This document shows, piece after piece, positions 1 to 9,640 of a DNA stretch of 13,406 nt (within the stretch, counting starts at the first letter, position 1; each line of letters opens with the position of its first letter). The notes under the pieces were generated by a model that had not been told where the DNA came from, made no database searches, and saw only the letters and a list, made by a program, of their open reading frames with translations. The DNA is from Pseudoneurospora amorphoporcata (Eukaryota; Ascomycota; Sordariomycetes; Sordariales; Sordariaceae): the NCBI GenBank assembly GCA_033297205.1, contig MU859482.1, forward strand, positions 1-13,406, in the 5' to 3' direction. Made by a program: the position numbers and the translations under genes.

Positions 1-91
<91 letters not shown>

Positions 92-98
92 GCTGCTG
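1..98 (-). repeat. Poly-glutamine microsatellite, (TTG)30 on + = (CAA)30 in the coding strand
   Basis: Positions 3-92 are thirty uninterrupted TTG triplets and 93-98 two CTG triplets. In the SNT1 reading frame this codes at least 32 consecutive Gln, preceded by Gln-Gln-Arg-Gln-Gln-type sequence. The tract runs into the window edge, so its full length is unknown. Confidence 0.97.
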
Positions 99-3000
99 GC
101 GCTGCTGCAGACTTGGAACAGCGGCCTGCCCCTGTTGGGTCGATGACCATTCCTCCCGAGCCGACTGAGCTTCGCGTCGGCCCGAGAGCGAAGACGGATG
201 GGCTGCATATTGCGGCGTAGGCGAAGCGGCATGAGCCTGTGAAGTGGCATAGGCCTGATATTGCTGTTGGCTTGAATATGCCATCTGGGGCTGCTGTAAA
301 TGCTGCTGCGAATGTTGCTGAGGATGCTGCCCTGACTGAGAGTAGTGATGCACTTGATGAGACACAGGAGAATTTGACGCGCCCGGCTGGTGCTGTGGTT
401 GATACTGATGTCGTGAGTAGAACTCCCTGTTGTCACCAGCTGCCGAAACTTGTTGTTCCATGCCTGAGCCCATACTTGATCTGGCGACGTTCATATGCTG
501 GGGCTGTGGCGATTGAGCATGATAAGGCTTCAGTGATGGGATAGCAGCCTGAGCGGCCGAAGGTGGGTTGCGCGCGTACGGATACCCAGCGGCTTCGGTG
601 TCCCTACGTTGCGATGTGGATGCAGTAGTAGTCGGCGGCTGGGGAGGACGAGCAGACATCTGCTGAGGCGGCGTGGTTGACGTTGACACGGCTCCAGGCA
701 TAGATGCAACATCGTTGACCCTCTTAGGGGCTGGGGCAGGCGCAGGAGGGGCAGCATCGTTGAGTAAGGAGAAGATGCTGCTGACTTTCTTTTGCTCAGG
801 CGGATGAGACATAGCGGGCGGAGCTTGAGGCGGAGGGACAGGTTGAGCGGCGGACGTGTTCGTAGGATATTGTTCTTGTATCGACGTCGGTACAGGGCGC
901 TGCGTGCTCGGTACCGGCGGTCTCTCCATCGCCGGGCTAAGCTGCGGAGGTGTGCGTTGGGAGGGTACAGACTCGCTGAGCAGGTTGCGGACAGGTTGAA
1001 CTTGGACAGGCGGTGTATAAGACTGCGCAGTGGGGGTTGCCATGGTCCTTGGGGGATCCTGCCGTCCCATGGGTGCCGCCTCCGCCCTAGGCTGCATGGA
1101 GCGCTGTGGAGGCATGAAATTCTGGAAGGGATCTCCGTGGTGTATTGGCTGCTCTGGCTCCTGCTTGAAGCGCATGGCCGGGCGCTCCATCGGTCGCGGT
1201 TGCTCTCTAGGCTGGAGCGGCTCCATCCTGATCTGTCGTTCCCGACCTTCGCGGATTTCGCGAACTTCGCGCACCTCTTGTTGCTGGGACAGCAGGGACA
1301 TTGGGCGATTGGCATCGGAAATCCATCCTGCTGAACGGGACATAGCCTCGCTCGCGGACGGCATGGAGGAAGAGGGAACAGGAGCTGCCTTTTGGGAGAT
1401 GCGTACCGGCTGATGCTGTGCTTGGGCCGGGGCTTGCGATACCGGGATGGGCTCGCCTTCTCTCTCCGCAAATGCGAAGGTGGCGGTCGGCTGCCGAAGT
1501 GGACGAGGCACCGGAGACATAGTCTGTGTGATTGCTGGTCCGGGCCCGCTCGGTGTCTGTGGCGACGGTGCCGAAGTTGCTGCGGCGGCTGCCGATGCTG
1601 CCACTGGCGCCGAAGGTAGAGTTGCCGGCATTACTGACGGTGACCGTTGCACAAGCGTGCTGTGTGTTCCGGGTGACGCTTGGATCGGAGTAACCACCTG
1701 GAAACGGCTAAAAGGCTGGTTGGCTGGCGCTGCTTCTGATTTGGCGGGTTGAGGCTCCTCGGCTTCCGCAGCAGCCAACGGCCGATGTCCTGACGAGGAC
1801 GGCACATCGTACCGCTTCCTCGGTCCTGCAGAGGGAGTAGGAGGAGGAGGTCGCCTCTCGCCCCTCTGTTTCTTGAGATCGGCCTCGGTAGCAATCTGTT
1901 CCCATTCCTGCTTGCCCTCTTTCTTTTGCCTCAGGTAGTAGTTCCTCACCTAAACACACATGTTAGCCAGCTGTTCATATCATTTGCGTCTTATACCCGC
2001 ATAGAAGAGGGGATATACTTACCATGACTTGAGTTTTGGTTCCCATGTGGTTGGCAATTGCACTCCAGTCGGTGCCAAAAGAACGTAGAAGATTAGGGAA
2101 GTCATTAGATTCCGAAACGCTCCAGTAACTAGATGCTTGTTGCGGAGTCCGAATGCGCTCAGGGCCGGATGGCTGCCCAATCTCGAAGGTAGGCAGGGAA
2201 GCCGGCGGCGCTGGGAGCTCTGGACGCAGAGAAGGAGGAGCCATTACCTCGGAAATGGTGGTTGACGCCAATGTAGGCGGTGCTCTTTCGGGACTGGCAA
2301 GAGGCGTTTGTTGAGCAGGCGCCAGCGGTGGTTGCATGCTTCCAGGGGGCACGTCGAACATAGGGTTCTGAACACGGGCGCCGCCCAGTTCCGCCGGGGT
2401 TTTGGGGGGCATCCATTCAGGGTTCTGTACTCTTGTGGAATTCGACCGAGACCTGGCATTTGTCCCCTTACCAGAGCCCGCTGGAGGCGTTGGCGCGATA
2501 GCTTGAGCGGGTTTCGGGACCTTTGGCTCTTTGTCTGCCTTGGGCTGGCGAGCTCTGCGGCCACCTTTCTTGGGCCCCTCCGGTCTCTCAGCACCGCTAT
2601 CATTCTTTGGTTCCGTGGTTGTGCCTGCTCTCCTGCGACCGGGAGTGGCAGAAGGTGTAGCACCGTCAGAATCAGCATTAGGCGTGGCCTCATGGCCCCA
2701 GGAAGGAGCAGCGGCGCGGCGCGGCTGCTGACGGCGACCGTTGCTGTTCTCCCCGTTCTCCTGGTTTTCCTCTGTCGCCTCGTTCTCTGGATTCCCCAAT
2801 TCCGACACCAAGGCGTTATACTTTTGCTTCCCACGTCCCTTCTTCCGCCTTCGTGGCTGCTTCCTCAGCCTCTCCTTCAGATTCAGCTCCCTCTTCTTAG
2901 CATAGTAGTACTGAATGACCGAGTGGAAGTCGCGGTTCGGAAGTTCGTGAGCAATCTTGCCCCATTGCTTGGGATACTCCAGGTATGCCTTTTCGAACTT

Positions 3001-6000
3001 CTCCGCCTCTTCCTCAGTGAAGTTGACATGGTATGGAACTACCTGCCAGGTCTCCACGATCTTCTCCAAGGGCAGCAAGCCCGCTGTATCGACAAAGAGT
3101 TGATGTTCCTTTTCTTCGTCTGTCCAAATCATATCGGGAATCACAGCCTCCTTGTCGGTCCGATACTTTTCCCGTTGAGCTCTTTCCTCTCGCTCTTTCT
3201 TTTCCTGTGCTTCCCTAATCGACTCTTGGATTGCATACTCGACGTCCAGTTCGGTCGAAAAGCGACTAGTTGTTCTCCGTCCTCCCTCCTTACCGTGGTA
3301 ATCAGAGCCCGAGTGACCCTTACCTCCCGAGGCCTTATCTTTATCCGACTGCGAGAATTGATTTCTGCTCTTGACGGCGGTGGGGTCATCTGAAAGAGTG
3401 AACCGAAGGTAGGCATCGTAGTTCTGGCGGTATACCTGCTTCGCTTCCTGTTGTTCCTTCGCCGTCTCCTCGGCCATATCCCGGATGTTGCCCATGAAGA
3501 AGGCTCCAAAACCGGGACTTTGTTCTGTGAGCTTGCGAACCTTGCTGGCCTGATGCCACGGCTTAACATTGAAAACTGGCAGTTCATCAGTGGGTGGCGT
3601 GGTAGATAGTTCTCTGATGTTCTCGACGCTGCCATAAACGCTAACATCGTCCTCGGTTCTCTCCTCGCTGTCCTCGTCCATGCGTGATGGGCTGGTGGCA
3701 GCAGAAGCGGGCTGGCCGAACGGCTGAGGGAATCGCGAAACGCTCTCTCCTTCACCGCTCACATCGCGTAAAGGCGCGGACTTGTGAATGGGTTGTAGGC
3801 CATCCCGTACTTCGTCATCGGCACCAACCATATCGACATCTTGGTCGACAACCTTGTGCTCTTCGACGGTTGGCAAAGGAGGTAGTCCTGATCCACCTGT
3901 ATCCATTTCCTCCATCTTAGGTTGAGGCTCAGGACGGTGGAACGCCGTCTCCTCATTCCCCTCGACGGTCGGGATTGCTGAAAGTTCCCGTTCCGTGGAA
4001 GCATGCTCACGACTTTCCGCTTCCTGTTCTACCTCTGGCTCCTGCTCCGGTTCCGGTTCCGTCACGAACTCTGGTTCCGGTTCTGCTAGTAGCCGTGATG
4101 GCTGTGCCCGTGCCTGAGCCTGTGCCTGCGGTTGAGGGTGAGGTTGAGATTGCGGTCGAGGCTGCGATTGAGGCTGCGGGCTTTGTTCCGGTTCTGGCAA
4201 CTTTTCTGGCAGCAACTCTGGTGCCCTTTCCTTTTCGGGCTCAGGAACCGGCTTTGGCTCGGGTGCAGGCTCAAGCTGCCGCTCCAAGACATGGGGCGGC
4301 TCGTTTTCATCCTGTTTCTGTGCCGGCTTCTCTACCGGTTTCTCTACCGGTTTCTCCACCGCCTTCTCTACCGGTTTCTCTGCAGGTTTTTCGACCGGCT
4401 TCTCAACCGGTTCCTCTACCTGTTCAGCGGGTGTCTCCTGAACAACGCTAAGTGTGGCATCTTGAACAGGCGGACGTTTCGGCTTCGCTTCAGGCAGTGA
4501 CTCTTGCTGAGGCTTGGGTTCAGGTGTCGGTTCCTTCTGTGTCTGGACTTTCGGTACTGGTCGAGGGAACGAGTATCCTTCTGGGAGCCCACCAATCATG
4601 TCTACGAGAGGAACATTGTCACTGACCACCTTGACGACCGCATCATGAACAGCACATGCATACTGCCTGACAATCTGCATGGGAACACCCGCTGTGCTAT
4701 CCTTGAGTTTCTTGAGCTCGGTTTCCTGCTTGGTGATTTCAGCCTCAAAGTAGTCATCCATGTCTTCGTCATCATCCGACTCCGTGCCAGGAAGCGGGGA
4801 CTGCTGAGTAGGCAACTGGAGCCGGGTGGTAGAGGGGATCGCGAGAACACTACGCTTCCGCTTGACCGGCACCCTAGACTCGGGAATCCTGATCTTGTCC
4901 GGCTCCTCTCGTTGTCGCAATGGTGCCATATTTGCGGGTCGTTCATCGCGCCGCTCAACTTCCAGCTCTCTGAAGGGGCGATGAGGTCCCCCGAAAGAGT
5001 CCATCCTCATATCTCTGTTATCAAATGATGCTCTGGTATCCCTGTCCACCGAAGCTCTTGCAGATTGCGTGCCCCTCTCGGGCCTGATTGGCGTGTCATT
5101 TGCTCCCGTAAGCAGCGAGTTACGCGACTGTCCGTCTGCTGCCACGAGGTGCGATTCGGATTTGGCATCGGGACTACGAGGCCTTCTCTCTGTCTCGCCA
5201 TGGTGGTCAGAATGTGAAGATTCAGGCCGATGTCCGCCAAACGGCCTTCCAAGTTGCGATTGCGACACAAAGCTCTGAGACCGGGCGGATTTTGGCGATT
5301 CGGGGATTTTCTTGCCGAGGGTCGGATTGATCCATTGCTTACTGGACCGCTGGGCTCTCGGGCCAACCGGTATGGGAGGGCTTCCTTCGGGCAAAAGCGG
5401 CTTAGAAGGGCCGGTTGGAGGTCCCCTCTCCATGTTGGCGGGAGGGAGGCCGGTGGCTGGCGGAGGTCTGTCCTGCCTTTCTTCGGTGATGAGAGCCCTG
5501 GGGCCGGTTGGTGGTGCCTTGCCCGTGACGGACTGGATCTCAGCCGATGAAGGCTGACGGCTGGGAACTGATCCGAAAGCGGGAGCGGACGGGGCAAGCG
5601 GGGGCGGCGAAACATCCTTGGCTGTCGTCGGGACCGGCTCGTGCGACACGCGATCCAGCTTTTGTCGGGGTGGTGGTTCACGATTATCTCTTTCCCTGGG
5701 GTCACGATCATCGCGCATGTCCCTAACCGTGTCCATGTATCTAGCAGGAGGTTCTCTGCGGTCCCGGTCATCCATAAGATCCCTCTGGGGCCCCCACCGA
5801 CTTTCCTGAGAACGACTGCGAGGCTGCCAGTTGCGATGGTCCCTATGGTCGTCGTAAAACATGCCTCTCCCACGGCCGCCTCTATCCCAGTCGCCGCCTC
5901 TTCCTCTGCCGCCGCGGTTTCCGCCACGTGAGTTGTATGCGCCACGAAATCCGCCACGATCTGGTATGCCGCGATCTAGCATGCCGCGATCTTGTAAACC

Positions 6001-6960
6001 GCGGTCTGGCATACCTCGGTCTGGCATTCCACGGTCTGGTATGCCACGATCTGGGATGGGTGCGAAGGGAGGATCAGATGATGACGAGCCTGCCGATAAA
6101 GGTCCGGCATCCCTAGAACCCCGCCTTGCGCGCTCGGCGTCAACATTCAGTGGCATGTCCCGAGAATCTCTGAAGTCCCGCCCTATGTCACGGCCAATAT
6201 CCCGTCCCATATCACGACCGGGTGGAGATCTAGGCCTTCCCTGGGGTGAGAGCCTCCGACCCCTCGGAACAAAGGCATCCCGGTCTCGATTAGGATGCCA
6301 TTCTCGGTCGCGTTCGCGGCTTCGGTCGTCTCTGAAAGGGGGGCGGTCTCGGAAGTCGGGCAGTTCACGATCTCGTCCACGGTCTCTGCTGTCGTCTCGC
6401 CATGCTCTGCCGCCTCGTCCGCCGCCTCTTCCTCTCCCACCGCGGAATTCTCCAGCAAAGCCACCGCCGCGCGGTCCACTCGGTGGATCCAGGAGTAGGG
6501 CCTTGGGGCCGCGGGGTGGTTCTCGACCGGCGAAAGAGTCTCGCCCTTGGAAGCCGCCGCGCAAGTCGGCCTGGGACTGGCGTCGGCGGTCACCATCGAA
6601 GTGCTGGGAGTTGAGCGGGCCGCGGTCTCCCTGGTCTCCGCGGTCTCTATAAGGGGGTGGAGGCGAGCGGTCCCGGGGCGAGCGGGAGCGGCGATCGCCG
6701 TCGTATCTACTGCCGTTGTACCTTGACCTGTAGGAATCATAGTGGTGAGCAGATGGGGGAGGAGGGTAGTGCTGATTGTGATGGTAGGAGGGGTTGCGGT
6801 TGTGTTGGCCACGGTGATGGTGGTGAGGAAGAGGAAGAGGAGGAGGAGGAGGCGGCAGTGGAGGGGAAGAAGGGGAGGTGGTGGCTAGATGGCGAGGGTG
6901 TGGGCGTGGGACATGGTCATGACGGTGATGGTTGTCTTTGTGGTGATGGAAATAGGGCAT
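1..6960 (-). CDS. SNT1: SNT1/NCoR-SMRT-type SANT-domain corepressor, Set3C-like subunit (3' end missing)
   Basis: Exon 1 is 6960-2023 (1646 codons) and exon 2 is 1949-1; I translated exon 2 and it stays open to the edge, so at least 2295 residues are present and the C-terminus is missing. The ATG at 6960 follows an in-frame TAA near 7018. Order of domains: His- and Pro-rich start (1-50), Arg/Asp/Gly- and RGG-rich region (about 70-420), PDRG repeats (303-336), acidic and Pro/Glu regions with PVEK repeats (851-882), a conserved-looking block (about 1107-1200), a charged coiled-coil-like stretch (about 1237-1290), SANT1 (about 1314-1358, ending in YYYAKKRE) followed by a basic tract, SANT2 (about 1611-1655, ending VRNYYLRQ), then a Pro/Gln-rich tail. 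In NCoR/Snt1 proteins the first SANT acts as a deacetylase-activating domain and the second binds histone tails. Nuclear scaffold of a Hos2/HDAC3-type complex is inferred from family. Low-complexity segments make the exact orthology less certain than the SANT pair. Confidence 0.86.
1950..2022 (-). other. Intron of the SNT1-like gene (73 bp)
   Basis: On the minus strand the donor is GTAAGT at 2022 and the acceptor TTTAG ends at 1950, with a GCTAAC branch-point match about 15 bases upstream. Removal joins ...TKTQVM to VRNYYLRQ in phase 0 and completes the second SANT helix-turn-helix. Read-through would add 15 codons and then stop. Confidence 0.92.
4315..4410 (-). repeat. Tandem PVEK tetrapeptide repeat in the SNT1-like protein
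   Basis: Eight head-to-tail 12-base units code residues 851-882. The consensus is Pro-Val-Glu-Lys, with PAEK, AVEK and PAQK variants. It sits in a Pro/Glu-rich region that is probably disordered. Synonymous and non-synonymous variation between units suggests an older array than the pure CAA tract. Confidence 0.9.
5953..6054 (-). repeat. Tandem PDRG(I/M/L) pentapeptide repeat in the SNT1-like protein
   Basis: Seven 15-base units code residues 303-336. Each reads PDRG plus a hydrophobic residue; QDRG and LDRG are variants. The array lies in the Arg/Gly/Asp-rich N-terminal third, next to RGG motifs and a second short GRDI repeat near 6180-6220. Such RG-rich sequence often binds RNA or is arginine-methylated; that role is inference here. 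Confidence 0.9.
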
Positions 6961-6998
6961 TGGCGCGGCGGTTGTTGGGCACGATAAGTTGGCGTTTG

Positions 6999-7016
6999 AA
7001 GCCGCCTTTTCGGCTT
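6999..7016 (-). other. Short hairpin in the SNT1 5' leader
   Basis: AAGCCG at 6999-7004 can pair with CGGCTT at 7011-7016 over a 6-base loop, followed on the plus strand by a T run. If transcribed from the minus strand it lies about 40 bases before the start codon. It resembles a bacterial terminator only by chance of layout; in a fungus it could at most slow scanning. Confidence 0.4.
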
Positions 7017-7299
7017 TTTAGATAAGAGTGTTTATTGGCCTAGGTGGCCTCGTGACGCAGCAGACGGTCGGGCTGGTGCGTTAGGTAGGAAAGACGCGTG
7101 CTTTTACTGCAGGCGTATGGATGCTGATGGTAGTATAATAATGAAGACACATACATTTGCAATGAGGGCCTGCGCCCTTGAGTATGGATTAGACGGCTCG
7201 GCGCAGCATCCGGGGGCCCACACAATGCTTGTGTTGATGGTATATACTGTATATCAAGGAGATGCTGATTGTGTTGTTGATGGTGGTGGTGGTGTTGTG

Positions 7300-7311
7300 G
7301 TCGTCGACGAC
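7300..7311. repeat. 12-bp perfect palindrome GTCGTCGACGAC
   Basis: The sequence is its own reverse complement and does not extend beyond 12 bp. It sits at the edge of the GT-rich stretch upstream of the SNT1-like gene, about 340 bp from its start. It might be a dimeric binding site; no factor is recognised. Confidence 0.5.
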
Positions 7312-7353
7312 ACTATGAAGTGTGATTGTTGTCGGTGAGGTGTGTTGTGATGG

Positions 7354-7355
<2 letters not shown>

Positions 7356-7390
<35 letters not shown>

Positions 7391-7391
7391 G
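7356..7391. repeat. (TTG)12 microsatellite upstream of the SNT1-like gene
   Basis: Twelve perfect TTG triplets are followed by CTGCTCC. The array is 396-431 bp upstream of the SNT1 ATG. In a minus-strand transcript it would read (CAA)12, the same triplet and orientation as the coding poly-Gln tract. No ATG-initiated ORF convincingly covers it. Confidence 0.93.
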
Positions 7392-7920
7392 CTGCTCCTT
7401 GAAGTCGGTGGTGGGAATGAATGGCTGACTCTGGCAGCTTCGAGTTGCCGACACGGAGCGAGGTCACGGGCCTAGAGTGATGTGACGTGGGGAACGGGGT
7501 GGCGCTGGTCGACGAAAGATGGGATGAGGTTGCCGTCCGTTGTTGAAGATGGGATGTTTAGTTCAGTTCCTCCTGCAGGGCAGTTACCTCTGTGGTAGGT
7601 GGGTGGGTTGGTTGTTGTCGTCGGTCCAGGGCTGCAGGGGAATACCGAGCGTCGGAAACAGACGTTGGAAGTGGAATGAATGTGGAAGTAACTCCAAGTG
7701 CGGCTGAGGCTGAATGATGGAAATGTCACCCGGTGGTACCTGTTCTGTGGCCTCTTGCGAGTTGGAAAGCCCAAAACCCAACACGACAAAAAGTGAATGC
7801 ACGTCCCGCCGTGTGTGGATTTCGTCGCCTGTCGGTTATCAATGGAACGATGTCGGCCGAGAGATCGGAAACCCTCAAAAGTAAAGTGTGATGACTGTGG
7901 AAGGCCTGTCCTCTGTAGGG

Positions 7921-7976
7921 GTAGCCTGTAGCCTGTATTTAGAGGTAGCCTGTAGCTTGTATGCCTGCAGCCTGTA
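7921..7976. repeat. 24-bp tandem repeat built from GCCTGTA heptamers
   Basis: Two 24-bp units (7921-7944 and 7945-7968) start with GTAGCCTGTAGC. Six GCYTGYA heptamers occur at 7924, 7931, 7948, 7955, 7963 and 7970. The second unit has diverged at its end. A partial copy may precede it around 7903-7918. Function unknown. Confidence 0.8.
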
Positions 7977-8360
7977 GTGCCGTCCCGTCGGTCTCGCAAC
8001 TTTGTTGTCAGGTTCTCGGCTCGCTGCCGTGTGCTTCCTTCCTGACTGATCGATGATGGAGGACGGTCAACGGGTGGCATTGGCACAGCAGCCCGGGAAA
8101 GGGCTGGATTGACGGGAGATCAAGATTGGATGGAGAATGGAAATGTGTGGATCTCGAATTCTGGCCCGTTTCGTTCTGTTTTCAACACTCGTGCACCTCG
8201 AATCTTTGAAAGGAGTCCGTGCGGCCAAGAAAAGATGGAGGGGATGCACTGCCTTTGGCATTCAATCGGTGCCCAAATGCCCTGCCGCCGCAATGTCCAC
8301 ATCGATCCCTCATCCCATCCCCGTCAAATGTCACCTCACTCACTGCCACCTCACACATAG

Positions 8361-8374
8361 ACGTACCGGTACGT
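8361..8374. repeat. 14-bp perfect palindrome ACGTACCGGTACGT
   Basis: The sequence is fully self-complementary and stops at 14 bp. It sits near the middle of the spacer, about 1.4 kb from each flanking start codon. It contains GTACC/GGTAC half sites also seen in the promoter-proximal AGGTACCT sites. Confidence 0.55.
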
Positions 8375-8597
8375 ACCCTCCAACTGTCGACGGGTTGCGT
8401 GGCGCCCCAAGTTCGAGTTGCCACTAAGCCCAATGGGAGCCCGAGCATGGGCGGTTGGCCGGACTCGCGCTAGACTCGATTCGCTCAAGCAAGCCAAGGT
8501 CGTGCGTGTCTCAGGAAATGCAGCCCGTGGCCCGTGCAGCTATGTATGTCGCCAAAAATGCAAAATGCACAATTGCGGATCCCCATGTCTCAGCGTC

Positions 8598-8604
8598 TGA
8601 TTGG
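8598..8604 (-). promoter_or_regulatory. CCAAT box (CCAATCA, minus strand)
   Basis: TGATTGG on the plus strand is a CCAATCA match, the core bound by the fungal Hap2/3/5 (CBC) complex. It is 1.6 kb upstream of the SNT1 start and 1.1 kb upstream of the deoxyhypusine synthase start, so its target is unclear. Such heptamers also arise by chance. Confidence 0.3.
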
Positions 8605-9069
8605 CGGCCCCAGGCTGTGGAAGACACGCACGAAGGAAACGACGAAAAAAATCCGTCGGCTTCTTGGAAAGTCGCACTGTTGCGCCCGGAATTGCCACGG
8701 TCTTCATGTCTTCAATCCCGGCATCCCGCGAACCGTACATGAGCCATTTCCACCTGGCTTTTGATGGTCCGAGCTTCTTCAAAAAGCGTTGAATCGTCTC
8801 CACATTGAAATCCGACCGAATCAGGCATAGCCTTGTGATTCCCGGCCAGACTCATTCTCGAGGTCAACATCCACGGATGGCCGTCAGTCTTCGTTTGGCC
8901 GTCTGCGACCCCGGCGACCCCGGATTCAGATGCCAAGAAGTACAATTTGATAAATGCCCATCAAATGGACTGAAGACAGATCAGAGAACGAATTGCTTCC
9001 CGACACCTTGCGAACCGACATCTTTGTCCTCGTACTGGTATTCAGAGTTCGCCCCGCCGACACTTGCGC

Positions 9070-9076
9070 CCAATCA
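9070..9076 (+). promoter_or_regulatory. CCAAT box (CCAATCA, plus strand)
   Basis: This is an exact CCAATCA match about 670 bp upstream of deoxyhypusine synthase. It fits the Hap/CBC consensus, but the distance is long and no function can be shown. Confidence 0.3.
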
Positions 9077-9306
9077 GCGATCAGCTCCAACATGTGACAT
9101 TGAATCTTCAGCTTCACGCGCTTTTGACATGTCTTTCCCAGACCGCGGCAGAACGCGCTAGGGATGCACGGGCAGTATCTTGAAAAGGAAACCTCCTCAA
9201 TGTACAAAATGCTCCATGTAAGATTCATTGTGACAGAGTGCAGCATCAAGTTTGGAGCATTGCATGAACATGACCTAGCCACCAAGCAGCTGCAGAAGCA
9301 AGGTAC

Positions 9307-9614
9307 AGGTACCTCAAATGCGAGAGGCAGAACCCAAGGTACCTCGCGCACTCACGGCACTCAAGTTCACCATCTTTTAAACAAATAACAAACATGGAAA
9401 GAGAAAAAGAGGAGCTATAAAGTTGATGGTAGTAAATGGCGGAACAAGAAGCAACACAAGTGTCACTACAAGTTATGCCTGCGTTCCTGTATTTAACAAT
9501 TGCCAACCTTGCCGGGGCCATCTCCCTAGCTAGGTACCTAGCAGCTCCACCTCAGATCTCGACCCAGCATCCCGTTTTGGGAACTTTTAAGAGTTTACCT
9601 AGTTCTAGGTACCT
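9307..9614. promoter_or_regulatory. Cluster of four AGGTACCT palindromes upstream of deoxyhypusine synthase
   Basis: The 8-bp palindrome AGGTACCT occurs exactly at 9307-9314, 9337-9344, 9532-9539 and 9607-9614. The third copy is embedded in a 14-bp palindrome, GCTAGGTACCTAGC (9529-9542). All four lie 131-438 bp before the ATG, and I found no other copy in the window. The pattern fits a repeated dimeric factor site, or a dispersed low-copy intergenic motif. The binding protein is unknown. Confidence 0.55.
9416..9422 (+). promoter_or_regulatory. TATA-like box (TATAAAG)
   Basis: TATAAAG lies 329 bp upstream of the deoxyhypusine synthase ATG. It would give a leader of roughly 300 nt. Many fungal housekeeping promoters lack TATA elements, so this is tentative. 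Confidence 0.3.
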
Positions 9615-9640
9615 GAGACGAAAATAAATAAAACAACTGA

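Noticed and set aside
530..1471. 313-codon minus-strand ORF in another frame of SNT1 exon 2.
   Set aside because: The true frame (VRNYYLRQ onwards) stays open through the whole region and continues the SANT2 domain; the alternative is Arg/Ser/Leu-rich shadow sequence.
2308..3393. 361-codon plus-strand ORF antisense to the SNT1-like gene.
   Set aside because: It is a mirror of the highly biased minus-strand coding sequence, with no domain and with a codon pattern explained by the sense frame.
5861..6652. 263-codon plus-strand ORF rich in Pro, Arg and Ser.
   Set aside because: It is the antisense reading of the PDRG and RGG repeats; repeats create long open frames on both strands.
7254..7454. 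Minus-strand ORF with 13 Gln at the (TTG)12 array, considered as an upstream exon of the SNT1-like gene.
   Set aside because: No ATG start, no domain, and the main ORF already has an in-frame stop just before its own ATG; I found no convincing splice junction joining them.
7590..7620. GGTAGGTGGGTGGGTTGG, considered as part of a dispersed 5S rRNA gene as found in Neurospora.
   Set aside because: The rest of the conserved 5S sequence and its internal control region are absent nearby.
7472..8086. 204-codon minus-strand ORF in the spacer.
   Set aside because: Its initial codon is GTG, there is no domain or conserved pattern, and it covers the 24-bp tandem repeat; it is more likely leader or promoter DNA.
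8926..9351. 141-codon minus-strand ORF in the spacer.
   Set aside because: The start is GTG, the composition resembles untranslated DNA, and it overlaps AGGTACCT sites and a CCAAT box of the deoxyhypusine synthase promoter.
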